Below, piece by piece: positions 1-11,246 of a DNA stretch of 64,000 bases. How positions within the stretch are numbered: position 1 is the first letter of the stretch; the number at the start of each line of letters is the position of its first letter. The notes beneath the pieces were generated by a model that had not been told where the DNA came from, searched no databases, and saw only the letters and a program-made list of their open reading frames with translations. The position numbers and the translations under genes were made by a program. The DNA comes from Mytilisepta virgata (lineage: Eukaryota > Mollusca > Bivalvia > Mytilida > Mytilidae): assembly GCA_028015205.1 (NCBI GenBank), contig JAPWFG010000022.1, positions 2,852,001 to 2,916,000 of the forward strand. Direction: 5' to 3'.

Positions 1-1751
1 CTCTATTTAGTATTAAAATAAATAGTTTGGCTAAAACATTACAATCGAATGTTGAAGGCTCGCTTTATGTTGATGATTTTCTTATATGCTATAGAGGTAA
101 AAATATGAACAACATAGAAAGACAACTACAATTATCTTTGAATAAAATTGAAAAATGGGCTATGGAAAATGGTTTCAAATTTTCCAACTCCAAAACAGTA
201 TGTATGCATTTTTGTAATAAACGGAAACTACATTTAGACCCCGAACTTAAAATTTATAATTCTCCCATTAAGGTCGTCAAAGAAACCAAATTTCTTGGTA
301 TTCTATTTGACAATAAACTAACCTTTCTACCCCATATCAAAATGCTTAAAGCTAAATCCCTGAAAGCATTGGATATTTTAAAAGTTGTTTCCAGCACTGA
401 CTGGGGAGCTGACAAAAACATTTTGTTAAATCTATATCGATCACTTGTACGATCTAAACTTGATTATGGTTCCATTATATATGGATCTGCTCGCAAATCC
501 TATATAAAAATTTTAGATACTGTTCACCACCAAGGCCTACGTTTGGCCTTGGGGGCGTTCAGAACATCTCCTATGGAGAGTTTATATGTAGAGGCGAACG
601 AGCCGTCTCTTTATAACCGTAGGATAAAACTTGGTTTACAATACGTAACCAAGCTAAAAGCATATCCTTCAAATCCTGCCTACGACTGTGTTTTCAATCC
701 GCTTTATGAGGATATATTTGAACAACATGAAAATAAAATTCCTCCATTCGGTATTCGGATGAAACTGCATATTTTGGGTTGTAATATCAACCTTGATGAA
801 ATAGCTCCTATCGATATACCGCAATCGCCGCCTTGGCTTGTGCCCAAACCCAAATTTATTTTTGACATCAGAAAACATAAAAAGTCGGAAACTAATCCCA
901 TTAAAATTCAGCAACAGTTTGCTGAAATTAAATCACATTTTCAAGGGTTTGATACAGTTTATACTGATGGATCAAAAGACGGAGATAAAGTAGCTGCTGC
1001 TGCGGTCTATCGAGAACGAGCAGCAACCCTCCGTCTTCCATCTTCCAGTTCTATATTTACAGCTGAAGCAAGAGCTATTATTCTTGCCTTCAAATTCATT
1101 AGATCTTCTGATAAACAAAACTTTCTAATTTGTTCAGATTCGCTTTCATGTTTATTGGCTATAGAAAATCAAAAGTATAAAAACCCTTTAATTTCCCATA
1201 TTATTGAATTCTATAAAAGGCTTGTCCATATGGGTAAACAAATAATCTTTTTCTGGATACCAAGTCATACTGGTATAAGAGGAAACACAGTTGTAGATAG
1301 GATAGCGAAGGATGCTTTAGACGACCCCATTACACATGTGTCAGTGCCATATACCGATTTTAAACCTTTGATTTTTAAGTATATTTTACGTCTGTGGCAG
1401 TCCCAGTGGGATCTGCTCACAGACAATAAATTATATTCAATTGAGCCAATTGTTGGCAAGAATGTTTGTTTCTCTGGCAAAAGCCGAAGAGATCAAGTTG
1501 TTTTAACTAGATGTCGCATTGGCCACACCAGGACGACTCACTCTTTTATTTTAGAGAGTGAGCCGCCCCCTGAGTGTATACCTTGCCAATGTCGACACAG
1601 TATTAGACATCTTTTAATTGACTGTGTAGATAAATCCGACATTATTTGTCGGTACTACACAGTCAACAATATGAAAGATTTATTTACAAAGGTTGCTGGC
1701 AGCCGTATTGTACAATATTTGAAGGACGTAGGACTATACTCGAGAATATAG
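1..1751 (+). CDS. LINE ORF2 (reverse transcriptase-RNase H), 5' end outside window
   Basis: The reading frame is already open at base 3 and runs to the stop at 1751, so the true start is upstream. It begins within the reverse transcriptase palm, with the catalytic YVDD at about bases 69-80. A thumb region follows, then an RNase H domain with TDGSKDG, a glutamate in FTAEARA, CSDSL and a late aspartate in VVDRIAKDA, giving the D-E-D-D set. A C-terminal cysteine-histidine cluster (CIPC, CRH, ending LLIDC) resembles the zinc-knuckle ends of such LINEs. The frame is undamaged in the part seen and closely matches the minus-strand copy at 13,894-17,508. The enzyme would copy its own RNA at a nicked target site and degrade the RNA strand. 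Confidence 0.9.
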   Translation, partial: LFSIKINSLAKTLQSNVEGSLYVDDFLICYRGKNMNNIERQLQLSLNKIEKWAMENGFKFSNSKTVCMHFCNKRKLHLDPELKIYNSPIKVVKETKFLGILFDNKLTFLPHIKMLKAKSLKALDILKVVSSTDWGADKNILLNLYRSLVRSKLDYGSIIYGSARKSYIKILDTVHHQGLRLALGAFRTSPMESLYVEANEPSLYNRRIKLGLQYVTKLKAYPSNPAYDCVFNPLYEDIFEQHENKIPPFGIRMKLHILGCNINLDEIAPIDIPQSPPWLVPKPKFIFDIRKHKKSETNPIKIQQQFAEIKSHFQGFDTVYTDGSKDGDKVAAAAVYRERAATLRLPSSSSIFTAEARAIILAFKFIRSSDKQNFLICSDSLSCLLAIENQKYKNPLISHIIEFYKRLVHMGKQIIFFWIPSHTGIRGNTVVDRIAKDALDDPITHVSVPYTDFKPLIFKYILRLWQSQWDLLTDNKLYSIEPIVGKNVCFSGKSRRDQVVLTRCRIGHTRTTHSFILESEPPPECIPCQCRHSIRHLLIDCVDKSDIICRYYTVNNMKDLFTKVAGSRIVQYLKDVGLYSRI

Positions 1752-2070
1752 TCTGTCTGACTGTATTCCTGGTTATAGTCCTTATCCAGAATTTTAAATT
1801 GTTATATGTATTGACTGATGTTATTTTATTGATTATATTTTTTTGTAGCGTTTCTGTGATATTTTTCAAGTCTGTGATATTATAAAATGTTTCGAAATGT
1901 TTTGTCTAATATTTGTTTTATTGTTTATATTGTCATTAATTTTTATTTGTAAATAGTCAATTGGTTTTAATTGTGTTCAATTTTAACCAGCTCCGTTTAG
2001 ATTAGTTCTCGCCGTGATATTGGCTGAAATATCGCCAGCTCGGCGTAAAACAATATTCAATCAATCAATC
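1..2070 (+). mobile_element. Non-LTR retrotransposon (LINE) copy 1, 3' part
   Basis: The 3' portion of a LINE whose upstream half lies outside the window. It consists of the end of ORF2 (to 1751), about 300 bp of AT-rich 3' UTR, and a tail of (AATC)n-type repeats at about 2054-2070. The UTR end carries a segment with 'atatcgccagctcggcgtaaaacaa', and a related segment recurs at the 3' end of the minus-strand copy at 13,591 and at 63,737, so these belong to one family or share a 3' module. A downstream RNase H domain in ORF2 places it in the I/Jockey-like branch of LINEs. The exact clade is not settled here. Confidence 0.88.
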
Positions 2071-2133
2071 TTATTTTATTTATTGATCCCTCTATTAATT
2101 ATAAAATCACTAATTAAGATTTGTCTGTTATGA

Positions 2134-2274
2134 GTTTCTATAAATAACTCGTACATACGCAATGATAAAAGATGACGTGTCTTCAAAGTCATGTGATTTA
2201 AATATAGTTTCTATAAATAACTCGTACAGTTGAAGTTAGATGACGTGTCATCAAAGTCACGTGATTTAAATATA
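2134..2274. repeat. Two-copy tandem duplication (~70 bp)
   Basis: Two adjacent units begin with 'gtttctataaataactcgta' and end with a block around 'catgtgatttaaatata' or 'cacgtgatttaaatata'. The second unit is a few bases shorter. No gene is apparent here. Confidence 0.8.
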
Positions 2275-2680
2275 TCCGGTTTTGAGACAAAGAAAGAAGC
2301 CACGTGGAACGACAATGCCAACGGAAAAGAAAAAAGGTAAGATTCGTAGAAACAGGGAAATGAACCATAGAATTTTTAATATGACAAGGGGAACATATTA
2401 TTTTCAACACGATACCGTTTTCTACCATTTTCATTCACTGCGGCAAAAATATCTGAATGTATAATGTAATGTATAATGTAATGTATAGTGTAAGGCCAAA
2501 AAAATATATATATATATATATGTCTGTTTCGGGTTTCCCGACCGACCCTATTTTTGCCGCCGACCCTTCCTCATTTTTTCCCATTTTTCAAAAAAAAATC
2601 TTTTTTGTTCTTCTTGGCGCTTTACATCGTTAAAACCCTCCAAAGTCCATTTGAATAAAACAAAAGATAATCTCAATCAT

Positions 2681-2804
2681 CAAAATGGAAATACCTTTTT
2701 ATTTTCTGTTTTGAAATCTATTTTTAATCTAAACCACGTGAACAAAATGGAAATACCTTTTTATTTTCTGTTTTGAAATCTATTTTTAATCTAAACCACG
2801 TGAA
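2681..2804. repeat. Two-copy tandem duplication (~62 bp)
   Basis: The unit 'caaaatggaaatacc...accacgtgaa' appears twice, back to back and almost identical, which implies a recent slippage or duplication. The surrounding stretch 2,280-3,030 shows no convincing gene. A (TA)n run lies near 2,503-2,521. Confidence 0.8.
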
Positions 2805-3019
2805 CAAAAAACGGTTGTGTTTTTTTTTGTGATAACCCGACAAATACCGGTGGAGTTCTTTTCTGAAAGACGATTTGACTGAAGTTGTAATTATTTAATT
2901 TCAGTCACATGAATCAGAATCATGATCAGCTTTATTGTTTATTAAACAGTTAAATAATTCAAATTATTCTGCATATACATTAAGCAGGTCCCAACAAATT
3001 AATGGTTGCGAAAATATAA

Positions 3020-4400
3020 AATTTTCCGCCTCTTTTTGCAGCTGGTATGAGTAACAAGGACATGGTAATTGCTGGACCAAACACGAGCAGCACACGAAGT
3101 ACTCCATGTGGGTATACATTTTGTACAATGCATAGATTGGCTATTAAAAAGTTCTAATATAAAGCTATTAAGACGTGTTTTTGGAAATATTAACGAAAAT
3201 TATAACAAAAGTTCCAGACGATAATTTTTGCTTTGCCGGACGCCTGTTTCGTTTATTAAACTCATCAGAGGTGCTCTACCTAAAATATTGAAAAGTCAAA
3301 TAGATGATAATGAGATGTGGAATAAGTGTACGCGACACAACCTACATAACCTATTGGTAAATTTAAAAAATCCACAATGGAAGACCGCCAGCAGTTTTCA
3401 AGATGACCAAAGGTCACTGCTCGCAGTCTTGTGGTACCACAGTTCTATATTTTTTACCACAGTGCTATCTTGAAAAGATTTATAATAGAATGTGTTGGGA
3501 CCACAGTGCTATAATTTTCACAAAACCATGTTTCGACTGATTGTCACAGTGCTATTGAAAGTTTCTAGGGAGAATAGTTCCCCCTATTGATAATTCCAAC
3601 CAAAGCACATAAAAAACACTACATGCATATGAAGAGCATGTACATGTAAAACAATAAAAACCAAAAAACTGCCAAATTAGAATACCAAATTTATGACTAA
3701 AATCAACCTATTTCTAGGGTGAGGCTTTTGACTGGGTTTGTCAAAACAAAAGTGATGATGACAGAGTGTGCTTACACAGACAAGTTAATTATTGCTATTT
3801 ATTAATTGTATGTTCACCTTTCTGATCCATATTACTTATCAAATTTTCCACCTCTTTTTGCAGACGGTTTGAGTAACAAGGACACGATAATTGCCGGACC
3901 AAACACGAGCATCACACCAAGTACTCCAGGTGGGTATACATTTTGTACAAGCATAGATTGGCTATTAAAAAGTTCTAATATGAAGCTTTAAGACGTGTCT
4001 TTGGAAGTATCAGTAACGAAAATTATAACTAAAGTTCCAGATGATAAATTTTGCTTTGCCTGACGTCGTTTATTTTATTAAACTCATCAGAGGTGCTCTA
4101 CCCAAAATATTAAAAAGTCAAACAACTGCCAAATTAGAATACCGAATTTATGACTAAAATCAATCTATTTCTAGGGTAGGAAGAAACTCAGGCTTATGCT
4201 GGAGTGGGCTAACACAGACAAGTTAATTATAGAATAAAAATTGTTTAAATACTGGCTATTAATTAATTGTATTTTTACCTTTCTGACCCATATTACTTAT
4301 CAAATTTTCTACCTCTTTTTGCAGATGGTTTGAGTAACATGTCCAATGTTGTCACACCTGGACCGAGCAGAAGCTGCAGCATTACACCAAGTACCCCAGG
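3020..4400 (+). repeat. Triplicated exon-intron unit
   Basis: The short exons at 3042, 3864 and 4325 are embedded in duplicated intron sequence. The 'aaactcatcagaggtgctct' intron block occurs at about 3,256 and 4,080. The block from 'ctgccaaattagaatacc' to the acceptor occurs before exons 2 and 3. Whole exon-intron units were therefore duplicated. Intron 1 also holds about four copies of a 'cacagtgctat'-like motif at 3,432-3,555. Confidence 0.8.
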
Positions 4401-7021
4401 TGTGTACAATGTATACATTTTTTAGTTTGTTCTCGTCATTAATACTGCATCAATATACCGTAATATAGTTTGTATGCAACTAATAGGCTAAGTTAAATTA
4501 TATGTGATCCTATTCAAGAATCTAGATGTCAGAATTTTTTATTTATATTTTGATATTTTGGAAGAAAAGTTTTAACTGTCATGAATTGTCAATTGATTTG
4601 GCTTCATTTTTGTAGTAATGGTAATTTTTTGTAAAGTATTTTAACATTATTTTTAGGACAAAAATAATTTGGGAACCATTTACATGTGAAATAGCATTTA
4701 CAATAATTGTGTATCTTTAACTCAGTTTGTTTATAAAACAATTATTAAATTAGAATACAGTAACACTTTATTATATATGCCCCAAAAACATTCCAAGTTT
4801 TACTTAATTGACGATTGCGTACATGCAAATTTTCATTTATAGAACCACAATTTAATTGTGATGATATTTAGTTTGTAATATCTGCATTTTGGATTTAAAC
4901 ATTAGAATAGCATTGCCATCTTTCAAGAAAATATGTATGACTGTCTTCAGCAAATCCCAGGCTTGTTGTAGAAATATTAGTTTTCATCATATTATACAAG
5001 AATATTTATACAGATAACATTTTAACATTAACATTATGTAGTTGCAGAATGGTTTAAGCCTCTAATGGCATCAACTCCTAAATCATTAGAGTGGTCAGTA
5101 AATGTTTAAAATTTTGTGTTTGTCGGCCAAAAAAATGTGATGTTATGATAGGAAAATCAGTCACATATTTTTGGGCCTCATGTCAGATAAAAGATTATCT
5201 AGATCATAATATATTACCACAAAATTTTTGCGACTAAATTATGTTATGGCGGTGTCGTCGTTGTCGTCTGTAAACTTTTGGTTTCCGTGCAATAACATGA
5301 ATAGTGACCAATTGTTATAAAATATTGATATGATTAGGGGTTATTAGGGTTTCGCTTTTAATAGAAAAAAGGGGATAAAATGCATGAAATGAGTGTTTTA
5401 ACATTTCTGCTGTAGAATGTTTATTATTCATACAAAATTGAATTTTTTTTTTATTGAATTCCCCAAGTCTGTCAACTAAATGTGTCAATAGTTTTGATAT
5501 CTATTGTACCGTTACTTCGCTATGGGGGGCCAAAGATGGCCCACACCCCCCAAAAAAACTTTTTTTCAAATATTCATTGAAAGCCCAACGCAGAATGAAT
5601 GTGTTCAAACCTTTGTGAGTTCAAAGCAATGGACTATCCATATTAGGCTGCTAATGAACAGGGTTCAGCATGTTAAAGTCGTGTATGTTGTCCTTGGAAT
5701 AGCTTTTTATTTGACGTGTTATTTACCATTCAAATACTGTGAAAGTATTATTCATGGCACACATTTTTACATGTATTTTTCCTTTGACAATTTTAACCAA
5801 GGAAGTTTTCTCATTAAATTAGTCAAACATGTTCAAAATTTGTAATTTTTTGTGTGCAGTATACTTGCGTTTACCCAAGTCATTGAAATTGATACTTGAG
5901 TGCAACCATTAACAGTACTTTCACGACACCTTCCTTTTTAAAAAAATGTCTCCTAAAGGGGGTAACAGAGTACACGTATTCGGTAAGCACTAGTGCTGTA
6001 AGTGTAAAATAAGTCATTATCTAGTTGCTTCAGTATGCTTTTTGACCTCTGAGAATCATTCAACTAGTCTGATAAATACCCTCCATTACAGGGATTGTGT
6101 TGCCTCCTGGAGACACTTTTTTAAACCCTGTTGAATGTGTATGTATGTTTCTGGTTTCATGACAATCAAACCATCAATTATACATTTGTTACCTTGAATT
6201 ATTAGTAAATGGACGTATTTGCAATAAAAACAGTTAGGTAGATTGGGAAACCAGAAACGTATATTTTATGTGTTTTTTTTTGTTTTGCTTTGTTCATCAT
6301 GTTGAAGAAATCAACATTAAAATATGCATGTTTTGACAAATTTCAGTGCATTTATGATGAGAATGGAATTAATGTTAACACTATGACATTAAACATGTTA
6401 TAAATGAGCAGGAAAAATTGATTTGGTGAGTCAATATTTCCTAAATACATATAACAGTTATGAAAAGCATCAATTGTAACAAGTGAAGCTAGTCTGAAAC
6501 AAAGTTCTAGGCAATGACTTTTGCTATGCCTAAATTTACAGGTTCATAAATTATACCTTTAAGATAACTATTCTGTTTATACTGATTTGAATGATTCACT
6601 GCCAAACAATAAGCAGATACAGAAGTTATTTTGTTAATTTTACGCAAAAAAGTTTTTGGGAAAAAAGGGCAAAAATGACCTGTTTTTTATCTGGTCTTTT
6701 ATTGATTCATTTGTGTTCATGATATCTAATCTTTGTTTACAGCAAGACCAAAGGACGAAATGTAAGAATAAAATTTACGCTAAAATGAGAAAAAGGAAAG
6801 CGTACCATCAAGAAATATTTACAACGTTTGAGCTTAAATTAAAAGCATATGCGTACGATAATAATTCAGAGAAAAAAATGTTAAAAGGCATCATTTGTCA
6901 ACATCAAGAATCTATACAAAAGTTATCTGAATTTTATGAGGATATTTTTTCCGAGTTCAAATTCGTTATGGAGAAAAATCAAGAATATAGAAAAACTCTT
7001 GAAGACTTAGAAATGTTATAA
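3042..7021 (+). CDS. Unrecognised spliced gene, 3' part, coiled-coil-like C-terminus
   Basis: Exons read from splice sites and phase: 3042-3107, 3864-3929, 4325-4399, 5048-5097, 6743-7021 (stop). The first three are each preceded by 'tttttgcag', begin with two bases of a split codon and end with one base, so they are symmetrical and in frame in tandem. Each encodes a short polar segment with SN(K/M), GP and TPSTPG-like ends. Exon 4 reads EWFKPLMASTPKSLEWS and ends in phase 0, matching the last exon, which encodes 92 lysine- and glutamate-rich residues likely to form helices or a coiled coil. I do not recognise the family. Upstream exons and the start codon were not found. The five-exon phase agreement is the main support. 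The long last intron (5,098-6,742) holds a cassette fragment with a GTCGTCGTTGTCGTC run near 5,250. Confidence 0.5.
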
Positions 7022-7517
7022 ATAAATCAATTAAAGACATAGTTGAAATCTTATTTGTTTTAAGTTAATGAGCCCTTCATTTGTACATATAAAAAGGACC
7101 TTAAGTCCTAATCTGATGAAACTTGGTAAGTTTACGCCCTCCACTTCACAAACACAGCTGGATTATAACTTTGCATTTATCTTTAAATGATAATTTACAG
7201 ATCACATAAAAGAGGATGCAAAACAAAAAACACAATGGGGCATTACTGCATCTTAGTAGCAGTGATACCTATGCTTATCACATTGGTATAGTTTGGAAAG
7301 ACAACTCCCTTATTATGACTTATGTTGTATTTCTGGTCGAGTGACTTCCACAGTTATTTGTGTATTAATGTTGTATTTCTGGTCAAAAGTGACTTCCACA
7401 GTTCTTCGTGTATTAATGCTACAAATGAAACTTAGCTTAATGCTTCAGTTCACTACGACTAGAGTTGTGCCCTTGAAAGGTGAAAAATACAGCATTGGTT
7501 GGTTGTTTGTTTGTTTT
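7022..7517. other. 3' flank and intergenic, no gene seen
   Basis: AT-rich sequence after the stop codon of the preceding gene, with a possible AATAAA just downstream at about 7,020. One partial duplication ('tatttctggtc...agtgacttccacagtt') is visible at 7,328-7,402. No coding signal was found. Confidence 0.5.
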
Positions 7518-8800
7518 TGACTCGCCTGCGAAGCAGAGCAGGACATAGGTGTTACTTTACCGGCGACGGCGGCAGCGTTAACTTTTTGTTAAGGTTTTAT
7601 GAGCACCTCCATATCTCAAGAACTATAAGTCCTAGGTTGATGAAACTTGGTATGCATATGCCCCAGTTGTAGCTTAGCACAACTGCATCCCCATCTTTTG
7701 ACCTTGACCTAGATTTTCCGGTTGAATGACTTTTAGCAATGTTAAGGTTTTATGAGCACCTCCATATCTCAATAACTATAAGTCCTAGGTTGATAAATCT
7801 TGGTCTGCATATGCCCTAGTAGCAGCTTAGTACAGTTGCATCCCCATCTTTTGACCTTGACCTTGATTTTCTGGTTTAGTGACTTTGTCAATTTTCAATA
7901 CATACATGTATAATAGCAATGTTAAGGTTTTATGAGCACCTCCATATCTCGAGAACCATAAGTCCTAGGTTGATGAAACTCGGTATGCATATGCCCTAGT
8001 AGCATCTTAGTACAGTTGCATCCCCATCTTTTGACCTTGACCTTGATTTTCCAGTTGAGTGACTTTGTCAATACTTATGATAGCAATGTTAAGGTTTTAT
8101 GAGCACCTCCATATCTTGAGAACTATAAGTCCTAGGTTGATGAAACTTAGTATGCATATGCCCTAGTAGCAGCTTAGCACATCTGCATCCCCATCTTTTG
8201 ACCTTGACCTTGATTTTCCGGTTGAGTGACTGACTATTTTTATTGCATATATTAGCAATGTTTAAGTTTTATAAATACCTTTTGATCACAGAAACTGAAA
8301 ATCTTTATAAATTTATGGAAATATAGCGGAAGTAAGAAGAAATTATTGTTTCCGATGGTGCCGGCGGGCGAGACATACTTTAGTGTTAAGTCTTTTGTTT
8401 TGGTCTTGTGCGACAAAGGTGCTGTTTTACTGGCATTAACAGATACTTTTCTTTTAAGGTTTTATGAGCACCTCTGAAGAACTGATTGATGAAACTTGGT
8501 ATGCATTTGCCTCAGTAGTAGCTTAGCACAGTTGCATCCCCATCTTTTAACCTTGACCTTGATTTTAGAGTCAAGTGGCTTTTACAATTTTCAATACATA
8601 CATGTATAATAGCAGTGTCTTTCATAAGGTTTTATGAGCATCTCCATATCTATAGAACTGTAAGTCCTAGATTGATGAAACTTGGTATGCATTGCCATAT
8701 GCCCCGGTAGTAGCTTACCACAGTTGCACCCCCATCTTTTAACCTTGACCTTGATTTTGCAGTAAAGTGGCTTTTACAATTTTCAATATATACATGTATA
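7518..8800. repeat. Cassette with ~170-190-bp tandem repeats
   Basis: After a GC-rich end ('ctcgcctgcgaagcagagca', then a CGGCG-rich run) come about four units of 'ttatgagcacctccatatct ... aagtcctaggttgatgaaacttggtatgcatatgcc ... ccatcttttgaccttgacct'. The first array closes near 8,385 ('ggcgggcgaga'). A second, more decayed pair of units follows at about 8,455-8,780. Short ORFs inside are by-products of the repeats. Confidence 0.8.
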
Positions 8801-9196
8801 AAGTTGACGTAAGACTCACTTGTCTAGAAGCTCTAGCTGTTTCTCTGCACACCCCAACGAAAGGTTTCAATATTGTTTGTGTATACCGACAACCGAACGG
8901 CATATCAATTAAGACATTGATAACAAAGTTTAAACATGTCCTGATGTCGCTTCCCAACTTTGAAACCATTATCGTTGGAGACTTGAATATTGACACACTA
9001 TCATCTAAAAGGAATAATTTCCTTCAATTTATGTCTTCAATGGGATTTCTACAAGTAGTGACGTCTCCCACATCAGATAGAGGTACGTGTATTGATCACA
9101 TTTACTGTCGAAACAATGTTGTAAAAGATTATGAAGTTTTAGATCGTTTTTTTCAGTGACCATCAATTTTTAGTGGCTGCAGTTGGTATTTAAATA
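8800..9196 (+). pseudogene. AP-endonuclease-type (EEP) domain fragment of a mobile element
   Basis: The translated frame contains VCVYRQP, then IIVGDLNID, then CIDHIYC, the order seen in endonuclease/exonuclease/phosphatase domains of LINEs and of Helitrons that captured one. At about 9,150-9,156, in a run of T, the frame shifts. In the next frame SDHQFLVAAV follows, the expected SDH end motif, and a stop comes at about 9,196. The N-terminal part is missing because the fragment abuts the repeat array. A stop right after SDH would suit a C-terminal endonuclease such as that of some Helitron proteins, but a LINE remnant is equally possible. Confidence 0.6.
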
Positions 9197-9686
9197 AAAA
9201 GAACTACTTAAAATAATCAATAACAATCATCCAGGCTGTTTTTATTGGCTTCTTTGTATATTTTTTTATCCACATAATGACTTCTTCCGTAAATAAATAG
9301 TACTTCATACATTTAGGTCACTCATAAAAAAAATCCAAAAACAAAAGGAAAAAATGAAAAAAGTGTCATCTGTGCACCTGGTACATTCTTCAAATTTGTC
9401 AACTCAGAGCTACTCGAACGTTCTTTGGCGGGTAAGTTGTATTCGATTGAATACATTCCTCTAGTTTATTTTATCAATTAATGAAAATGCATAATACAAT
9501 AATAATAAATACAGCTATATTAAATAATTTCTTCAAAGTGAATACTTTTAATATGTTAATTAATGTCTTATAATTAATAGTGATTAATAAAGCATAATTA
9601 ATAGTGAACACTTATCATCTTTATAATTAATAATTATTAACCCATACACATGTTAAATAAACCGTAAAATACACGTTAGTTGCATT
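9197..9686. other. AT-rich intergenic, no gene seen
   Basis: Low-complexity AT-rich sequence with many 'taattaatagtgat'-like runs near 9,540-9,640. I see no gene or element boundary. Confidence 0.5.
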
Positions 9687-10039
9687 ATGACGATAAATAA
9701 CAATGATTACATACTGCAATCAAATAGAGCCAAATTCAACAAATGTGAGGTATCAGCCACATGCAAAATTTGTAATAAAGAAGACGAAACGATGGAACAT
9801 TTTCTTATCTCTTGTATTCATCTTGAACCGGACAGAGAAAAGCTTTTAAAAGTGATACGTGAGCAATGTTTTAGATTGGTAGAACTATTTAACATTAGTT
9901 TGGATGTAAACTTAATCCATGTGATAATTAACCCATACTATCTTGTGAAATTCTGTGCTTGCACCAAAACTAGTAATTTATGTAGCTTTATTAGCTTGCT
10001 TGTTGAACCTGCTTGTAGAACACTATATAACCTGCATAT
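9687..10039 (+). pseudogene. LINE ORF2 C-terminal remnant with zinc-knuckle
   Basis: The frame includes LQSNRAKFNK, then CKICNKEDETMEHFLISC, the cysteine-histidine cluster typical of the C-terminus of L2/CR1-like LINE polymerases. The open frame runs to 10,070, but the LTR that begins at 10,040 interrupts it after ACRTLYNLHI, so the residues beyond 10,039 are not part of the original protein. No polymerase domain is found upstream, so this is a remnant. Confidence 0.65.
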
Positions 10040-10530
10040 TGTTACGGCCGAAATTACCTTTAAATTGTAGCCAACAAAAGACACAAATCAATAATAAAAT
10101 TTAACAAGATTTATTATATACAAAGTTTACAAAAATATTACAAAAAAAAAACTAAAATGTCAACTTAACTGTTCAAAATCCTTCTTTTCCTAATCCGGAA
10201 TTCTTCTCGTCACTGTTGCGGGAATCCAAACGGATTATATCCAATCAGTCACAATCTAGTATGATGAAACGTAAATAAATGTGTGTCAAGGATGATGTGT
10301 GAAACGTAAATAAATCCAACAGCCGAGAACACAAGCATGTCTGGTCTAATACGTTCGGATCTGAAAGTCTAACTTTCTTGTCTGTATATATACTGTAGAA
10401 CGGAAACTTCTAAAATACGGCAGAAGTTCGAATCACACCAGAATTATTACGTAAGTCAAATAGAAAGTTCTAGTCATTCCATTAGTATCTATTATTGTTC
10501 CAGTGATTTCTAAACTGCGCAGTTATAACA
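10040..10530 (-). mobile_element. LTR of a Ty3/gypsy-like retrotransposon
   Basis: The segment has the ends TGTTACGGCC and AGTTATAACA, i.e. TG...CA on either strand with a short TGTTA/TAACA inverted repeat. Read on the minus strand it has a TATA-like 'cagtatatatacag' and, about 200 bases later, an AATAAA, the order expected for U3-R-U5. It sits about 100 bp downstream (minus sense) of the RNase H fragment, so it would be the 3' LTR. No clear polypurine tract is seen in front of it. It inserted into a LINE remnant. The partner LTR is not in the window. Confidence 0.65.
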
Positions 10531-10630
10531 TTATTTGGTAAATTATAAATATTATGTAAACATATTATACATATTATAAGGCCACACAAAACAAATTATA
10601 TACAGTAATATATAATATGTAAACAGTGTT

Positions 10631-10886
10631 TTAATAAGATCTAGATAAAGCATCTGCTATTACGTTATCTTTACCTTTAATATGTTTTACAATAATATCA
10701 TATTCCTGTAACAATAAACTCCACCTAGTCAACCTCTGGTTCTTGTTTCTCATTTTATGTATGAAGGTGAGAGGATTATGATCAGTATAAACCAGAATAG
10801 GATGCATAGTTGGATTTAAATATACATCAAAATTTTGAAGTGCAGACAACAGTGCAAAACATTCTTTTTCAATAGTGGAACAAATT
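10631..10886 (-). pseudogene. Ty3/gypsy RNase H fragment (pol C-terminus)
   Basis: The minus-strand frame reads CSTIEKECFALLSAL, then VYTDHNPLTFI, then RLTRWSLLLQEYD, and ends ADALSRSY before a stop. This is the classic gypsy-type RNase H tail. It is truncated at its N-terminal side near 10,886, where unrelated AT-rich DNA begins. Pol ends here only about 100 bp before the LTR, leaving no room for a downstream integrase. That could be a deletion, or a Gmr1-like order in which integrase precedes reverse transcriptase. Confidence 0.75.
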
Positions 10887-11246
10887 AGGCCAAGATAAAT
10901 AATATAATAATTACAATACCGTATCAAAATAAAAATAATAATACAATATCATAACAATATGCAAAGATACAAGCTCCTAAGCACTGGACAGAAAAACTTA
11001 AGAAAGTCAAATTCAGCTAAGTAGTAGTTGTGTGTGGACTGTAAGTTATTATTATTATTAATTAAAAGTAAATTTATTCTAAATTCCGTGAATAAGATTT
11101 GATATGTGATATTGGTGAAGGAATATATTGACATACTTTTATTGTGTACAGACTGTATTAATATACTATTGGTGATTGGATTTATATTGGATTTATTACT
11201 TCGTACAGAAGGTGTGCCTATATTGGCAGAATATATGAAGATACAG

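Noticed and set aside
5504..5845. 113-codon open frame
   Set aside because: Lies in an intron of the gene at 3,042-7,021 within decayed repeat DNA. Composition and lack of motifs suggest chance.
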